A DNA stretch of 64,000 nt from an uncultured bacterium (lineage in GTDB: Bacteria; Cyanobacteriota; Vampirovibrionia; Gastranaerophilales; Gastranaerophilaceae), in assembly GCA_948964545.1 (NCBI GenBank), contig CAREDV010000001.1, positions 558,001 through 622,000 on the forward strand, given 5' to 3'. Positions 27,533 to 36,796 of this stretch are shown one piece after another. Every line of letters begins with the position of its first letter. Positions within the stretch are counted from its first letter, which is position 1. The notes beneath the pieces were generated by a model. It was not told the DNA's origin and did not search any database. It saw nothing but the letters and a program-made list of their open reading frames with translations. The translations under genes were made by a program, and so were the position numbers.

Positions 27533-28433
27533 TCATAAAACAAGAATTAAAAATGAAGTAAAAAAACACATACCGAAAGATATGTGGTGTGAATTAAGAA
27601 TTTTAGCAAGATTAACCAAAGAAACTGTTCTTGATATTTACAGAACAGGTATGGTGAATTTGGTTATTATCACCACTATGGCAGCTATTTTGATAATTTT
27701 CGGCGCGTTTTTCAGATCTGCAATTTCTATTTCTGCATTTGCGCATGAACTTGGCAATGCTTTGGAAATTTCTGTTTATCTGAAAGAAAATTCTGATGCA
27801 AATATTGTAAAAAACCGAGTTAAAGAATTTGAACATGTTGAAAATGTTACAATTGTCCCGAAAGGTACGTCTTGGGCGAATTTAAAACGCGAAATGGATT
27901 TGCCTGATATGGATAATCCGCTTCCTGATACTTTGCATGTTAAGGTTGATAAGCCAGAAAATATTGAGGAAGTGTTTAAAAATGTTAAACAGTTAACTTC
28001 TGTAGAGGATATGAGTTATGCTCAGGATTTGGCTAAAAAAATTGAAATGCTAAACCATATTGTCAATTTAATTACAGTTTTTGTTGTAATTATTATGGCT
28101 ATTTTAACTATGACAATTATTAATAATACAATTCAGCTAGTTATTCAATCAAGAAAAGAGGAAATTGAAATAATGCGCCTTATGGGTGTTTCAAACTGGT
28201 ATATCCGCTTCCCGCTGATTATGCAGGGTGCGTTTTACGGATTTACTGGAGCTTTGCTTGCAGTATTGCCGCTGAATGTTGTTCAGAACGGTTTGAATAA
28301 TATGCATCAGTTCTTTATGGTTCCAGCACCTTTATACGCACAGCACATTGTCGTTTCGGTTATGTTTTTAATGGCAGTTTCATTCGGTGCTGGCGGAAGT
28401 TTTTTATGTATTAAAAAACACTTGCAGGTGTAA
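27525..28433 (+). CDS. ftsX: Cell-division permease FtsX
   Basis: A 302-residue four-helix membrane partner of FtsE. One membrane helix near residue 50, an extracellular domain (SVYLKENSDANIVKNRV...PLPDTLHVKV), then three helices including the conserved EIEIMRLMGVSNWYIRFP region. Start chosen at ATG 27525 (MNSHKTRIKN), with CAGGT upstream, overlapping the ftsE stop; an in-frame ATG at 27444 lies deep inside ftsE and is not credible. Confidence 0.95.
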   Translation: MNSHKTRIKNEVKKHIPKDMWCELRILARLTKETVLDIYRTGMVNLVIITTMAAILIIFGAFFRSAISISAFAHELGNALEISVYLKENSDANIVKNRVKEFEHVENVTIVPKGTSWANLKREMDLPDMDNPLPDTLHVKVDKPENIEEVFKNVKQLTSVEDMSYAQDLAKKIEMLNHIVNLITVFVVIIMAILTMTIINNTIQLVIQSRKEEIEIMRLMGVSNWYIRFPLIMQGAFYGFTGALLAVLPLNVVQNGLNNMHQFFMVPAPLYAQHIVVSVMFLMAVSFGAGGSFLCIKKHLQV

Positions 28434-28436
28434 GCT

Positions 28437-29546
28437 ATGAATATATTGCTTGTTTCTGATGATAAGGAGTTTGAGCAAAAACTTAAAGAAAAACTTGTTT
28501 TTCTGAGAAAAGATGATAGCGTGTCTGTATTTGACGGTGATTTATGCGGTGCAGATGTTGTTCTGGTTCATGACAATATTGATTTGATAAAAACATTTCG
28601 AGAGAATAAGGATTTATGTATAATTTTTGTTGCAAGCTCTTATTCCAGCGGGCTTATTCTGGATGCAGTTGATGCGGGAGCAGACGATTTCATACTTGCT
28701 GATGCGCAAGATTTTGAATTTGTAATCAGAATTGTTAATAATATGAAATATTATTGCGTAAAACGAACAGTTATGCGTGATGCAAAACTGTTAAGTGATG
28801 AATATTCAGGATTTTATAGACATGAATTTTGCAAACCGCTTATTAAAAATTTCAAATCGGGTGTGTTTATGGCATTGACACCTTGTGATAAAGTTTCTTT
28901 TTCGGTAGAGGCTTTTTCTAATGCGGTTAAATCGGCGCTTAGAATTGGCGATATAGCATTGATGGGTGTTGGTGCAAATTTTTATGTATTTTTACCAGAA
29001 ACTGATTTTAATGGTGCAGTCAGTGTGTTCAATAAAATAAATTCTGTGCTTGAAATTAGAGCAGGGCTTGCTGATATTTCTAGTTCTGATTATGAACAGG
29101 AAGCGCTAAATGCGCTTGCAGAAGCAGCTGGCGGACAATATGTATTTACAGAAGTTAAAGAAAGTACGCTTGATGAGTGGCTTTTGGATGCACCGCAGGG
29201 CGGTTATAAGTTATTTAGAAAAATATTTAATGCAAAAATGGAAAAGGTTATTGCGCCTGTATTCTACAGATTGCAAAAATCTTATGAAGAAAAGCTTTTT
29301 GAAACCGAAATTGAGCAATATACAAATTCGGATCAGTGTTTGTTCAGGCTAAAAAATAAGTATGGTGAAAGCTGTTTGAGGATTATTTATCCTGGTTTTT
29401 CAAAAATTAAGATATATATTGATTATGAAGGCTTGGATAGTCCTGAAAATAGAGAAATTTCATTACAGCTTGATAAAGTTACACAAAAAGAGCTTATTGG
29501 TATTATAGAAAGTTTTATTGAGGAGTTTCGAAAATGTTATCAGTAA
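28437..29546 (+). CDS. Degenerate receiver plus degenerate GGDEF protein
   Basis: A 369-residue cytoplasmic protein. Residues 1-115 resemble a response-regulator receiver (MNILLVSDDKEF with the acidic pair), but the strand expected to end in the phospho-acceptor Asp reads DVVLVHDN with His at that place. Residues ~150-235 follow a GGDEF fold, but the signature is GVGANFYVFLP instead of R-x-GGDEF-x-x-LLP, so cyclase activity is unlikely. The C-terminal region is unassigned. It starts four bases after ftsX and overlaps the next gene, suggesting a regulator tied to the ftsEX operon. Confidence 0.65.
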   Translation: MNILLVSDDKEFEQKLKEKLVFLRKDDSVSVFDGDLCGADVVLVHDNIDLIKTFRENKDLCIIFVASSYSSGLILDAVDAGADDFILADAQDFEFVIRIVNNMKYYCVKRTVMRDAKLLSDEYSGFYRHEFCKPLIKNFKSGVFMALTPCDKVSFSVEAFSNAVKSALRIGDIALMGVGANFYVFLPETDFNGAVSVFNKINSVLEIRAGLADISSSDYEQEALNALAEAAGGQYVFTEVKESTLDEWLLDAPQGGYKLFRKIFNAKMEKVIAPVFYRLQKSYEEKLFETEIEQYTNSDQCLFRLKNKYGESCLRIIYPGFSKIKIYIDYEGLDSPENREISLQLDKVTQKELIGIIESFIEEFRKCYQ

Positions 29547-30061
29547 AAGATAGTTTAGTATTAATGATTGATGTTCAAGAGCGTTTAGTTGCATCTTTGG
29601 AGAAGAATATAATCGTTTCTAAGGCGCAGAAAATTCTTGACGGCGCAGAACTTCTTACAGTACCTGTACTTGTGACCGAACAGTATCGCAAGGGATTGGG
29701 AAATACTGTTATACCTTTGAGTTCTGATATTCAGGTGGTTGAAAAAACTTGTTTTAATGCACTTTTGGAAGATGGCATGTTAGATAAAATTAAAGCTTAC
29801 GGCAAAAAGCAGATTGTAATTTTTGGAATTGAAACACATATTTGTGTTTACCAGACAGCATGCGCGCTTATGGAAGCAGGGTTTGAGGTTTTTGTTGTAA
29901 AGGATGCATGTGCGAGTCGTGACAAATCAGAATTTAAACAGGGCATTCTGGCAATGGAGTCGGAGGGCGCAAAAATTTTGACAGTTGAAATGCTTTTATT
30001 TTGCTGGCTTCAAGATGCTAAAAATCCAAAATTTAAAGAAGTTCAGGCGTTAATTAAATAA
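29534..30061 (+). CDS. Isochorismatase-family cysteine hydrolase
   Basis: A 175-residue hydrolase with the expected catalytic triad: Asp13 (MIDVQ), Lys71 (VEKTCF) and Cys104 (GIETHICVYQTA). The family includes nicotinamidases, isochorismatases and YcaC-like proteins; YcaC-like is the closest by eye, and the substrate is unknown. Overlaps the upstream gene by 13 bases and ends 19 bases inside the convergent ribF gene. Confidence 0.9.
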   Translation: MLSVKDSLVLMIDVQERLVASLEKNIIVSKAQKILDGAELLTVPVLVTEQYRKGLGNTVIPLSSDIQVVEKTCFNALLEDGMLDKIKAYGKKQIVIFGIETHICVYQTACALMEAGFEVFVVKDACASRDKSEFKQGILAMESEGAKILTVEMLLFCWLQDAKNPKFKEVQALIK

Positions 30062-30927
30062 ATATCTTTTTTTATTTGTTCTTTTAATGCATCAAGAGAG
30101 GAAAATTTTTTTTCGGTTCGTATCATTTTATTAAAATTGACTGTTATTTCTTTTCCGTAAATATCATTGTCAAAATCTAAAATGTGTACTTCCAAAACTG
30201 CAAACGAACCGTTTATAGTTGGGCGCATACCGAAGTTTGCTATCCCTTTGCCGTAATTTGTGCCAACAGAATAGACGCCATAGGGAAGTTCGATTAATTC
30301 GGGCGGATAAACAATATTTGCGGTTTTGAATCCTATTGTTCTGCCTATTTGATTTCCTTTTACAACAACTCCGTCAACTTGAAAGTTGTAACCAAGCATT
30401 AAATTTGCTTTTCCTATTTCGCCGTTTGAAAGTAATTTTCTTATTGTTGTACTGCTTATTATATCCTTATTAAGTTTTTCAGGACACATTTCAAAATATT
30501 CATAACCATATTTTTTAGAATTGTCATGCAAAAATTTTACATTACCTGTTTTTTTAGAGCCAAAATTATGATTCCAGCCTGTAGAAATCGAAAGTGGTGT
30601 AAAATGATTTACAAGTATATCTTTTAAATACTCCTGTGCGGTTAAGCCTGCAATACTTTCAAAATCAAGCTCGTAAAGATAATCAACTCCAAGTTCTTCA
30701 ATTTTTTTTTCACGTTGTTTGCGTGTTAATATATATTTAGGGCAAACTCCCCAGAAATAGCAGCAGGGATGATCTGAAAAAGTTATTACGGCAGATTTGT
30801 TTCCATTTTTATGTGCAAATTCTACTGCACTTTTTATGACCGCCCTGTGCCCGAGATGGACTCCGTCAAAAAAGCCCAGAGCTAGTGATAAATTAGGATT
30901 TTTGTTTAAATCTGTAAATATCTCCAT
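30043..30927 (-). CDS. ribF: Bifunctional riboflavin kinase / FAD synthetase
   Basis: A 294-residue enzyme that phosphorylates riboflavin to FMN and adenylates FMN to FAD. The N-terminal adenylyltransferase shows LALGFFDGVHLGH and STTIRKLLSNG; the C-terminal kinase shows GNQIGRTIGFKTANI and GVYSV. The start ATG 30927 lacks a Shine-Dalgarno but has TATAAT six bases upstream, so the message may be leaderless. The gene lies just after the aspS terminator. Confidence 0.96.
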   Translation of the reverse strand: MEIFTDLNKNPNLSLALGFFDGVHLGHRAVIKSAVEFAHKNGNKSAVITFSDHPCCYFWGVCPKYILTRKQREKKIEELGVDYLYELDFESIAGLTAQEYLKDILVNHFTPLSISTGWNHNFGSKKTGNVKFLHDNSKKYGYEYFEMCPEKLNKDIISSTTIRKLLSNGEIGKANLMLGYNFQVDGVVVKGNQIGRTIGFKTANIVYPPELIELPYGVYSVGTNYGKGIANFGMRPTINGSFAVLEVHILDFDNDIYGKEITVNFNKMIRTEKKFSSLDALKEQIKKDIYLINA

Positions 30928-30933
30928 AAATTG

Positions 30934-30939
30934 ATTATA
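30934..30939 (-). promoter_or_regulatory. -10 element of ribF, leaderless type
   Basis: TATAAT on the minus strand ends six bases before the ribF ATG. No convincing -35 is seen because that position falls inside the aspS terminator. Confidence 0.45.
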
Positions 30940-30943
30940 TTAT

Positions 30944-30970
30944 AAAAAAAGAGCCCTGAGGCTCTTTTTT
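30944..30970 (-). terminator. Terminator of aspS
   Basis: GAGCC-CTGA-GGCTC stem with A7 and T6 flanks; the T-rich flank overlaps the aspS stop codon. On the minus strand it is followed directly by the ribF promoter region. Confidence 0.8.
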
Positions 30971-32747
30971 AGTGTTTGGTTACTGTACTTTTTAAATGAA
31001 GTTCTCTTAACTGTTGTAACGAAGCTTCACCTGGTGCATCACTCATCAAATCTTTTGCACCTGAATTTTTCGGGAATGCAATAACATCACGAATACTTTC
31101 GGTTCTGCATAAAAGTGCAACAAGTCTGTCCAAACCAATTGCTAAACCTGCATGAGGCGGTGTACCGTATTGTAGTGCGTTAACCATGAATCCGAATTTT
31201 TCTTTTGCTTCATCTTCTGTTAAGCCTAAAGCTTTAAATATTGCTGACTGAACTTCTGATGAGTGAATTCTGACAGATCCTCCGCCAAGTTCTGTTCCGT
31301 TATAAACGATGTCGTAAGCAATTGATTTAACGTTCCCCAAATCACCTGATTTCAATTTATCTAAATCTTCGATACAAGGTGATGTGAATGGGTGGTGCAT
31401 TGCCATAAAACGACCTTCTTCCTCACTCCATTCAAACATTGGGAAGTCTACTACCCAGAGAAGATTATGTTTGCTTTCGTCAATCAAATCAAGACGTTTA
31501 CCGAAATAGAGTCTTAATCTGCCCATAATGTCGTAAACAAGTTTAGGTTTATCTGCAACAAAGAAAATAATATCGCCAGCTTCTGCCTGCGCACGTTCTT
31601 GAATTTGCTTTGCCTGGTCTTCTGTAACAAATTTCAATACAGGAGATTTTGCAGTTCCGTCTTCATTGTAAATAATATTTGCAAGAGCTTTTGCGCCGAA
31701 TGATACTGCAAGTTTTGTAATATCATCGATATCTTTTCTTGAAAATTTTGCTCCGCCTGGGATTCTTATACCGCGTACAATACCGCCGTTTTCTAAAGTG
31801 TTTTTAACAATTTGGAATTCTGATTGCAAAATAATATCGCCGATATCAAATAATTCCAAACCAAAACGTGTATCAGGTTTATCAGAACCAAATCTGTCCA
31901 TAGCTTCCTGCCATGGCATTTGGATGAAAGGAGTCTGAATTTCAACACCTGCAGCTTTAAATGTGTCAACAATTAGACCTTCAACTGTATTTATTACATC
32001 TTGCTGTTCAACGAAAGACATTTCAAGGTCGATTTGAGTAAATTCTGGCTGTCTGTCAGCACGCAAATCTTCATCGCGGAAACATTTTGCGATTTGGTAA
32101 TATCTTTCAATACCGCCTACCATTAATAATTGTTTGAAAATTTGAGGTGATTGAGGAAGTGCATAGAATTTACCCTCTTGAACACGTGATGGAACAAGGT
32201 AATCTCTTGCGCCTTCGGGAGTTGTTTTAATCAAAATTGGTGTTTCAACTTCCAAAAAGTCTTGATTGTTAAGGTAATTTCTTGCAGCCTGACAGATTTT
32301 GTGACGCAATGTAAGATTATGGAGCATACTTTCGCGTCTAATATCTAAGTATCTATATTTTAAGCGAATATCTTCTGAAACATTTTCGTCATCCAATACA
32401 AATGGTAAAGTTTTTGCTTCAGAAAGGATTTCAACAGATGTTGGATAAATTTCAACCTGACCTGTCGGATATTTTTCGTTATAAGTTTCTTCAGGTCTTT
32501 TAGAGATTTTACCTTTGATTGTTATTACATATTCAGTTTTAACTTTTTCAAAAACTTTATGAACTTCAGGGTTTATTTGAGGGTTTGCAACAAGCTGTAT
32601 AAAACCTGTTCTATCTCTCAATTCCACAAATAAAATACCGCCTAAATCGCGGATAGTTGCAGCCCATCCTGAAAGGGTAACTTCTTCATTCAAATTGCTG
32701 AGGTTAAGTTCTCCGCAATTATGGTCTTTAAGTTTTGTTTTAATCAT
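30969..32747 (-). CDS. aspS: Aspartyl-tRNA synthetase
   Basis: A 592-residue class IIb synthetase of bacterial type. N-terminal OB-fold anticodon domain (VTLSGWAATIRDLGGILFVELRDR), catalytic motif 2 (KCFRDEDLRADRQPEFTQID), an inserted GAD domain in the middle, and motif 3 (GLAIGLDRLVALL). Length is standard. Start at ATG 32747 behind AAAGGAAG. Whether it is Asp-specific or also charges tRNA-Asn depends on gatCAB, which is not in view. Confidence 0.98.
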   Translation of the reverse strand: MIKTKLKDHNCGELNLSNLNEEVTLSGWAATIRDLGGILFVELRDRTGFIQLVANPQINPEVHKVFEKVKTEYVITIKGKISKRPEETYNEKYPTGQVEIYPTSVEILSEAKTLPFVLDDENVSEDIRLKYRYLDIRRESMLHNLTLRHKICQAARNYLNNQDFLEVETPILIKTTPEGARDYLVPSRVQEGKFYALPQSPQIFKQLLMVGGIERYYQIAKCFRDEDLRADRQPEFTQIDLEMSFVEQQDVINTVEGLIVDTFKAAGVEIQTPFIQMPWQEAMDRFGSDKPDTRFGLELFDIGDIILQSEFQIVKNTLENGGIVRGIRIPGGAKFSRKDIDDITKLAVSFGAKALANIIYNEDGTAKSPVLKFVTEDQAKQIQERAQAEAGDIIFFVADKPKLVYDIMGRLRLYFGKRLDLIDESKHNLLWVVDFPMFEWSEEEGRFMAMHHPFTSPCIEDLDKLKSGDLGNVKSIAYDIVYNGTELGGGSVRIHSSEVQSAIFKALGLTEDEAKEKFGFMVNALQYGTPPHAGLAIGLDRLVALLCRTESIRDVIAFPKNSGAKDLMSDAPGEASLQQLRELHLKSTVTKH

Positions 32748-32804
32748 TCTATCTTCCTTTTTTTATTTTTATACAGAGTTACCACAATTTTAACAAAAAC
32801 ATAA

Positions 32805-33947
32805 TTATATGGCAATATAACAACTGTAACTGAGTAAAAAAATCAGGAAAATAAGCATTATTTTAATAAATGAGTCTGTAAATTGTTTTCGTGGAGGGGG
32901 CAGTTTGTTGGCATTTAAAATAATAAATAATAAAGGTATAATCTGAATAAAATATCTTGGCTGAACGCCGTAAATTTCGTTAGAACCGTATGGTGTGTAT
33001 ATAAAAAACAATAATGTACAGGTCATAATTGTATATAAAAGTAAAATTACAAATGCCCATAATCTTTGTGCCGGTTTTATTTCAACTTCTGCAGGTATAA
33101 AATATAATGCTAAAATATACATTACCAAAGAAAAAACAATTAAGTTTTTATCCATTAAAACCCAGCCGATAAATCCTATACATCCATAAGCCCAGCCGGG
33201 AATTGAAGTTATGATGGTTTTAAACAGAATGTATAAATATGATAAAGGATTATGTAATATAAAAGATTTATTTAATTCAGGATTTACTGTATCTGGAATT
33301 GTTCCGTGATTAAGTGACGACCATAGTCCAAGAAGTGATATTCCTAAAAAAGCTAAAATTGATAATATTAAATATTTATGTTTTTTTATTTTAATTATTG
33401 GCATCAATAACAATGGAGCAAGCGCACCTTTGCAAAAAGCTCCTATGGTTGTGAGAATAATTAAAAAAGTTCCGTCTTTAGGTATGGAAAATTCGTTTTT
33501 TGAATATATAAGTTTAAACATGTATGCAAAAAAGAGAAAAGAAAAAGCGTTGCTGAAAGAGTCTGCGGAATATGTCATACCAAGAAATAAAGAAGCAGGC
33601 ATTAAAGCTGTGAATACAAATAACCATTTAAATACAGGCGTAATTCTTATGGCAGATGCAATAAGAAATATCCACACCAAAAGATTAAAAATTCGACCTG
33701 CATAAAATGAATTGAAAATTTTTAAACCTAATGCGGAAAAAATATATAACACAGGAGAATAACCCGCAACCCAGCTGTTTTTATTAGCTGCAAACATTAT
33801 ACCTTGTGAAACTTCTACAGCTCTTTGATAGTGGTCGCCGCCATCCAGAACAGATTGAATCGGCAGTACTTTAAATAATAAAATAAAGCCAAATATAAGT
33901 GCATATATTATAAATACCAATTCAGGTTTCTTTATAATCTTTTCCAT
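32805..33947 (-). CDS. DUF2142-like multi-pass membrane protein
   Basis: A 380-residue polytopic membrane protein with about ten to eleven hydrophobic helices. DGGDHYQRAVEVSQG after the first helix and GVQPRYFIQIIPLLF near the C-terminus match the conserved spots of DUF2142, a family with GT-C glycosyltransferase topology often found with surface-polysaccharide genes. Start at ATG 33947 with GAGGG very close upstream; the TTG at 33956 is an alternative. No sugar genes are adjacent. Confidence 0.65.
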   Translation of the reverse strand: MEKIIKKPELVFIIYALIFGFILLFKVLPIQSVLDGGDHYQRAVEVSQGIMFAANKNSWVAGYSPVLYIFSALGLKIFNSFYAGRIFNLLVWIFLIASAIRITPVFKWLFVFTALMPASLFLGMTYSADSFSNAFSFLFFAYMFKLIYSKNEFSIPKDGTFLIILTTIGAFCKGALAPLLLMPIIKIKKHKYLILSILAFLGISLLGLWSSLNHGTIPDTVNPELNKSFILHNPLSYLYILFKTIITSIPGWAYGCIGFIGWVLMDKNLIVFSLVMYILALYFIPAEVEIKPAQRLWAFVILLLYTIMTCTLLFFIYTPYGSNEIYGVQPRYFIQIIPLLFIILNANKLPPPRKQFTDSFIKIMLIFLIFLLSYSCYIAI

Positions 33948-33954
33948 ATCCCTC

Positions 33955-33986
33955 AAAAAAGAAATAGGGTTTTAACCCTATTTCTT
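33955..33986 (-). terminator. Terminator after the SPFH gene
   Basis: GAAATAGGGTT / AACCCTATTTC form an 11-bp stem followed on the minus strand by T6. It overlaps the SPFH stop codon and separates that operon from the DUF2142-like gene. Confidence 0.85.
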
Positions 33987-34949
33987 GTCAAACATTTGTT
34001 TAATGCCGTCGACAGATGAAAGAATTCCTGTTGCTTCGTATGGCATGTAAACTACTTTGTTATTTTCTCCGCTTGTAATTGCAGTCATTGTTTCTAAATA
34101 TTTCATTGCAATTAAGTATTTATCGGGCTGTCCTTTGTCAGCCAACGCCCCGATAATTCTTTGAATAGCTTCTTTTTCTGCATCAGCTTCAATTACGCGG
34201 GCTTGTGCAATACCCTCTGCACGTAAAATTTCTGCCTGTTTTGCACCTTCAGCAGAGCGGATTGCAGCCTCTTTTTCACCCTCTGCTTTTCTGATGGCGG
34301 CTTCTTTTAAACCCTCAGCTTCAGTGATTGTAGCTTTCTTTTCTCTGTCTGCTTTCATTAATTTATCCATTGAAGCCTGAATATCGGCAGGCGGGAAAAT
34401 ATCCTGAATTTCTACGCGGTTAACTTTTACACCCCATTTGTTTGTAGCTTCATCAAGAGTTGTTCTTAATTCATCGTTAATCTTTCCGCGAGAAGTCAAT
34501 GTTTCCTGCAAATCCATTTGACCTACAAGGTTTCTTAATGTTGTTTGAGTTAATTTCTCGATTGCATCTGGAAGATTTTCGATTTCGTAAACAGCACTTT
34601 TTGAATCAACGATTTGGAAATAAATAAGTGCGTTAATTGTAATAGAAACGTTATCTTTTGTGATTACGTTCTGGCGCGGAAAATCATACATTTGTTCACG
34701 CAGGTCAATTCTGTCAACGAGTTTTGTGTAATAATAACTTCTGCCATCTAAGCCTTTTTGAGAAACTTTTTTCAAAATTCCTCTCGGAGCTTCTAAAATC
34801 GGAAAAATAAAGTTCGGGCCTGCACGTAATGTTTTTTCGTAGCGTCCCATTCTTTCTATAATAACTTCCTGTTGCTGTTGGACAATAATAATACCTTTAA
34901 AAACGTATACTAAAAGTCCGACAAGTAAAATTAGTAACAAAATGTTCAT
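33978..34949 (-). CDS. SPFH/Band 7 (stomatin-like, QmcA-type) protein
   Basis: A 323-residue membrane scaffold. One N-terminal helix (ILLLILLVGLLVYVF), an SPFH domain (IIVQQQQEVIIERMGRYEKTL ... VNRVEIQDIFPP) and a long Ala/Glu/Lys coiled coil (residues ~200-260) that would drive oligomerisation. Such proteins form microdomains in the inner membrane and pair with NfeD, encoded directly upstream here. Start at ATG 34949 with GAAAGGAT upstream. Confidence 0.93.
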   Translation of the reverse strand: MNILLLILLVGLLVYVFKGIIIVQQQQEVIIERMGRYEKTLRAGPNFIFPILEAPRGILKKVSQKGLDGRSYYYTKLVDRIDLREQMYDFPRQNVITKDNVSITINALIYFQIVDSKSAVYEIENLPDAIEKLTQTTLRNLVGQMDLQETLTSRGKINDELRTTLDEATNKWGVKVNRVEIQDIFPPADIQASMDKLMKADREKKATITEAEGLKEAAIRKAEGEKEAAIRSAEGAKQAEILRAEGIAQARVIEADAEKEAIQRIIGALADKGQPDKYLIAMKYLETMTAITSGENNKVVYMPYEATGILSSVDGIKQMFDKK

Positions 34950-34951
34950 TT

Positions 34952-35377
34952 TTATATCCTTTCTACAGTTAATATTAAGCTTTCATATTTAACAATTTTA
35001 ACTTCTTTACCTTCTGGGATAGTTTCGTCACAATCGGTGCGTGCTTCCCATCTTTCATCATAAATTGTTATTGCGCCTTTATATTTATCAACAGGTTCGA
35101 TAACTTTTACGATTTTGCCGATATATTTACCCTCCATACCTGTTTCACAAAGTTTGCATTCTCTGTTTCTGAGCAAAACAGGGCGTAATAAAATAATAAA
35201 CAGCAAAGATAAAACAACAAATATAACAGTCAGGTTAACCCAACCCGTTACAAAAAGTGCAATAACTGCCGTTGCAAAACCTGCAAATGCCAGATTTAAG
35301 AAAAACATCGACGGTAAAATCATTTCAAGGATTAAACAAATTAATCCGACGATTGCAAAAATTTCCCATAAAGTCAT
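34952..35377 (-). CDS. NfeD-like membrane protein
   Basis: A 141-residue protein with two or three N-terminal hydrophobic helices (IFAIVGLICLILEMILP; LNLAFAGFATAVIALFV; LTVIFVVLSLLFIILL) and a C-terminal OB-fold (GKIVKVIEPVDKYKGAITIYDERWEAR). It is the short NfeD form that partners SPFH proteins; the SPFH gene starts two bases downstream. Confidence 0.9.
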   Translation of the reverse strand: MTLWEIFAIVGLICLILEMILPSMFFLNLAFAGFATAVIALFVTGWVNLTVIFVVLSLLFIILLRPVLLRNRECKLCETGMEGKYIGKIVKVIEPVDKYKGAITIYDERWEARTDCDETIPEGKEVKIVKYESLILTVERI

Positions 35378-35392
35378 ATTCTCTCCTTTTGG

Positions 35393-35421
35393 TTGATTGT
35401 AGCATATTTTTGAGGTATGGT
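35393..35421 (+). promoter_or_regulatory. Promoter TTGATT-N17-TATGGT, leaderless
   Basis: Good -35 and -10 with 17-bp spacing; the -10 ends seven bases before ATG 35429. The competing ATG at 35417 lies inside the -10 hexamer, which decides the start of the downstream gene. Confidence 0.6.
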
Positions 35422-35428
35422 CAACTGT

Positions 35429-36796
35429 ATGATTAACTTTAACAGTTCAATGCTTAAAAAATGGCTAGAGGAAAATGTTGATTTTTTAACGGGTGCGCGA
35501 ATTCAGAAAATTCAACAGCCTACAAGACGTGATTTTGTTTTCGGTATAAGAAATAATGGTGAAACTCGAAAACTTTATATAAATATTAATCCCCAATATT
35601 ACCATATCTGTTTTATGAGTAAAGAAAACGAGGCAAAAAGGCTGATAGAAATCCCGCAAAAACCGCCTATGTTTTGTATGCTTTTACGCAAATATCTTGA
35701 AAATGCTGTTATAGCACGTGTTAATCAGCCCGAATACGAAAGAATTTTTGAATTTTATATTGAAACTTATAACGAGTTATCGGAAAAAATTTATCTATGT
35801 CTTGCAATTGAACTTATGGGCAAATATTCAAACGTTATTTTATATAACTATGATACTAATATTATCTTAGGCTGTGCGCATAATGTCGGAGCCGAAAAAA
35901 GCCGTGAACGCGAAATGGCAGGCGGTCTGCCTTATGTTTATCCGCAGGGACGCCCGAACGGCTGGTATCAAGGCGAAAGTGTTGATAATATTGATGATTA
36001 TTATGCTAAAGTCATTTTTGATGATAAATTCAAAAAATTAAAATCAGATTGTGCGCAGATTGTAAATCGAAAACTTAAAAAAGATAAATCCTCTTTGAAA
36101 AAAATGCGTATCAGTGATGATTTTGATAAATACAGGCTTTATGGCGATTTGATTATGGCAAATCTCTATAAAGGCAGGGATTATTCAAAATCTTTGAATG
36201 TTTTTGACTACGAAAATAATAAAGAAATTACACTTGAGCTTGATGAAACAAAGACCTTAAAGGATAATGCAAACAGGTTTTATAAACTTTATAATAAAGG
36301 AAAAACCGCTTATGAAAAGATTACTGAATTTTCTTGCGCGCTAAACGAAAATATTTTATATTACGAACAGATTTTATATTCACTTGAACTTGCTTCAAAT
36401 ATTGATGAACTTTTAGAGATAAAATCAGAAATTGAGCCAGAAAAAACACCAAAGTCACAAAAAAAATCTCTGCTAGAACCGATTGAAATTGACGGTTGTA
36501 AGGTTTATATAGGGAAGAATAATAAACAAAATGACCTGATTGTTTCAAAACTTTCTCGCGATGAGGATTTTTGGTTTCATACAAAAGACTGCGCAGGGTC
36601 GCATGTGCTTTTAAAATGTGAAAATCCTTCTGATAATTTGATTTTAGAATGCGCAAAACTTGCAAAACAATATTCTAAAGGGAGTCTATCATCAAAAGTT
36701 GGAGTAATTTATACAAAACGAAAATATCTGAGAAAACCGCCTAAAGCCAATTTAGGTTATGTGACTTACAAAAACGAGCGGGAAATTATCTTATAA
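35429..36796 (+). CDS. rqcH: NFACT family ribosome quality-control protein (RqcH/FbpA-like)
   Basis: A 455-residue protein that in other bacteria binds obstructed 50S subunits and directs C-terminal alanine tailing. It has an NFACT-N domain at residues 1-210, a coiled-coil middle (residues ~240-340) and a C-terminal NFACT-R domain with DFWFHTKDCAGSHVLLK. It is clearly shorter than B. subtilis RqcH (about 570). The conserved Asp-Arg pair of the NFACT-N domain appears as Glu104-Arg105 (PEYERIFEF). Start set at ATG 35429 from the promoter position. The 3' end overlaps the convergent XRE gene by six bases. Confidence 0.88.
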   Translation: MINFNSSMLKKWLEENVDFLTGARIQKIQQPTRRDFVFGIRNNGETRKLYININPQYYHICFMSKENEAKRLIEIPQKPPMFCMLLRKYLENAVIARVNQPEYERIFEFYIETYNELSEKIYLCLAIELMGKYSNVILYNYDTNIILGCAHNVGAEKSREREMAGGLPYVYPQGRPNGWYQGESVDNIDDYYAKVIFDDKFKKLKSDCAQIVNRKLKKDKSSLKKMRISDDFDKYRLYGDLIMANLYKGRDYSKSLNVFDYENNKEITLELDETKTLKDNANRFYKLYNKGKTAYEKITEFSCALNENILYYEQILYSLELASNIDELLEIKSEIEPEKTPKSQKKSLLEPIEIDGCKVYIGKNNKQNDLIVSKLSRDEDFWFHTKDCAGSHVLLKCENPSDNLILECAKLAKQYSKGSLSSKVGVIYTKRKYLRKPPKANLGYVTYKNEREIIL

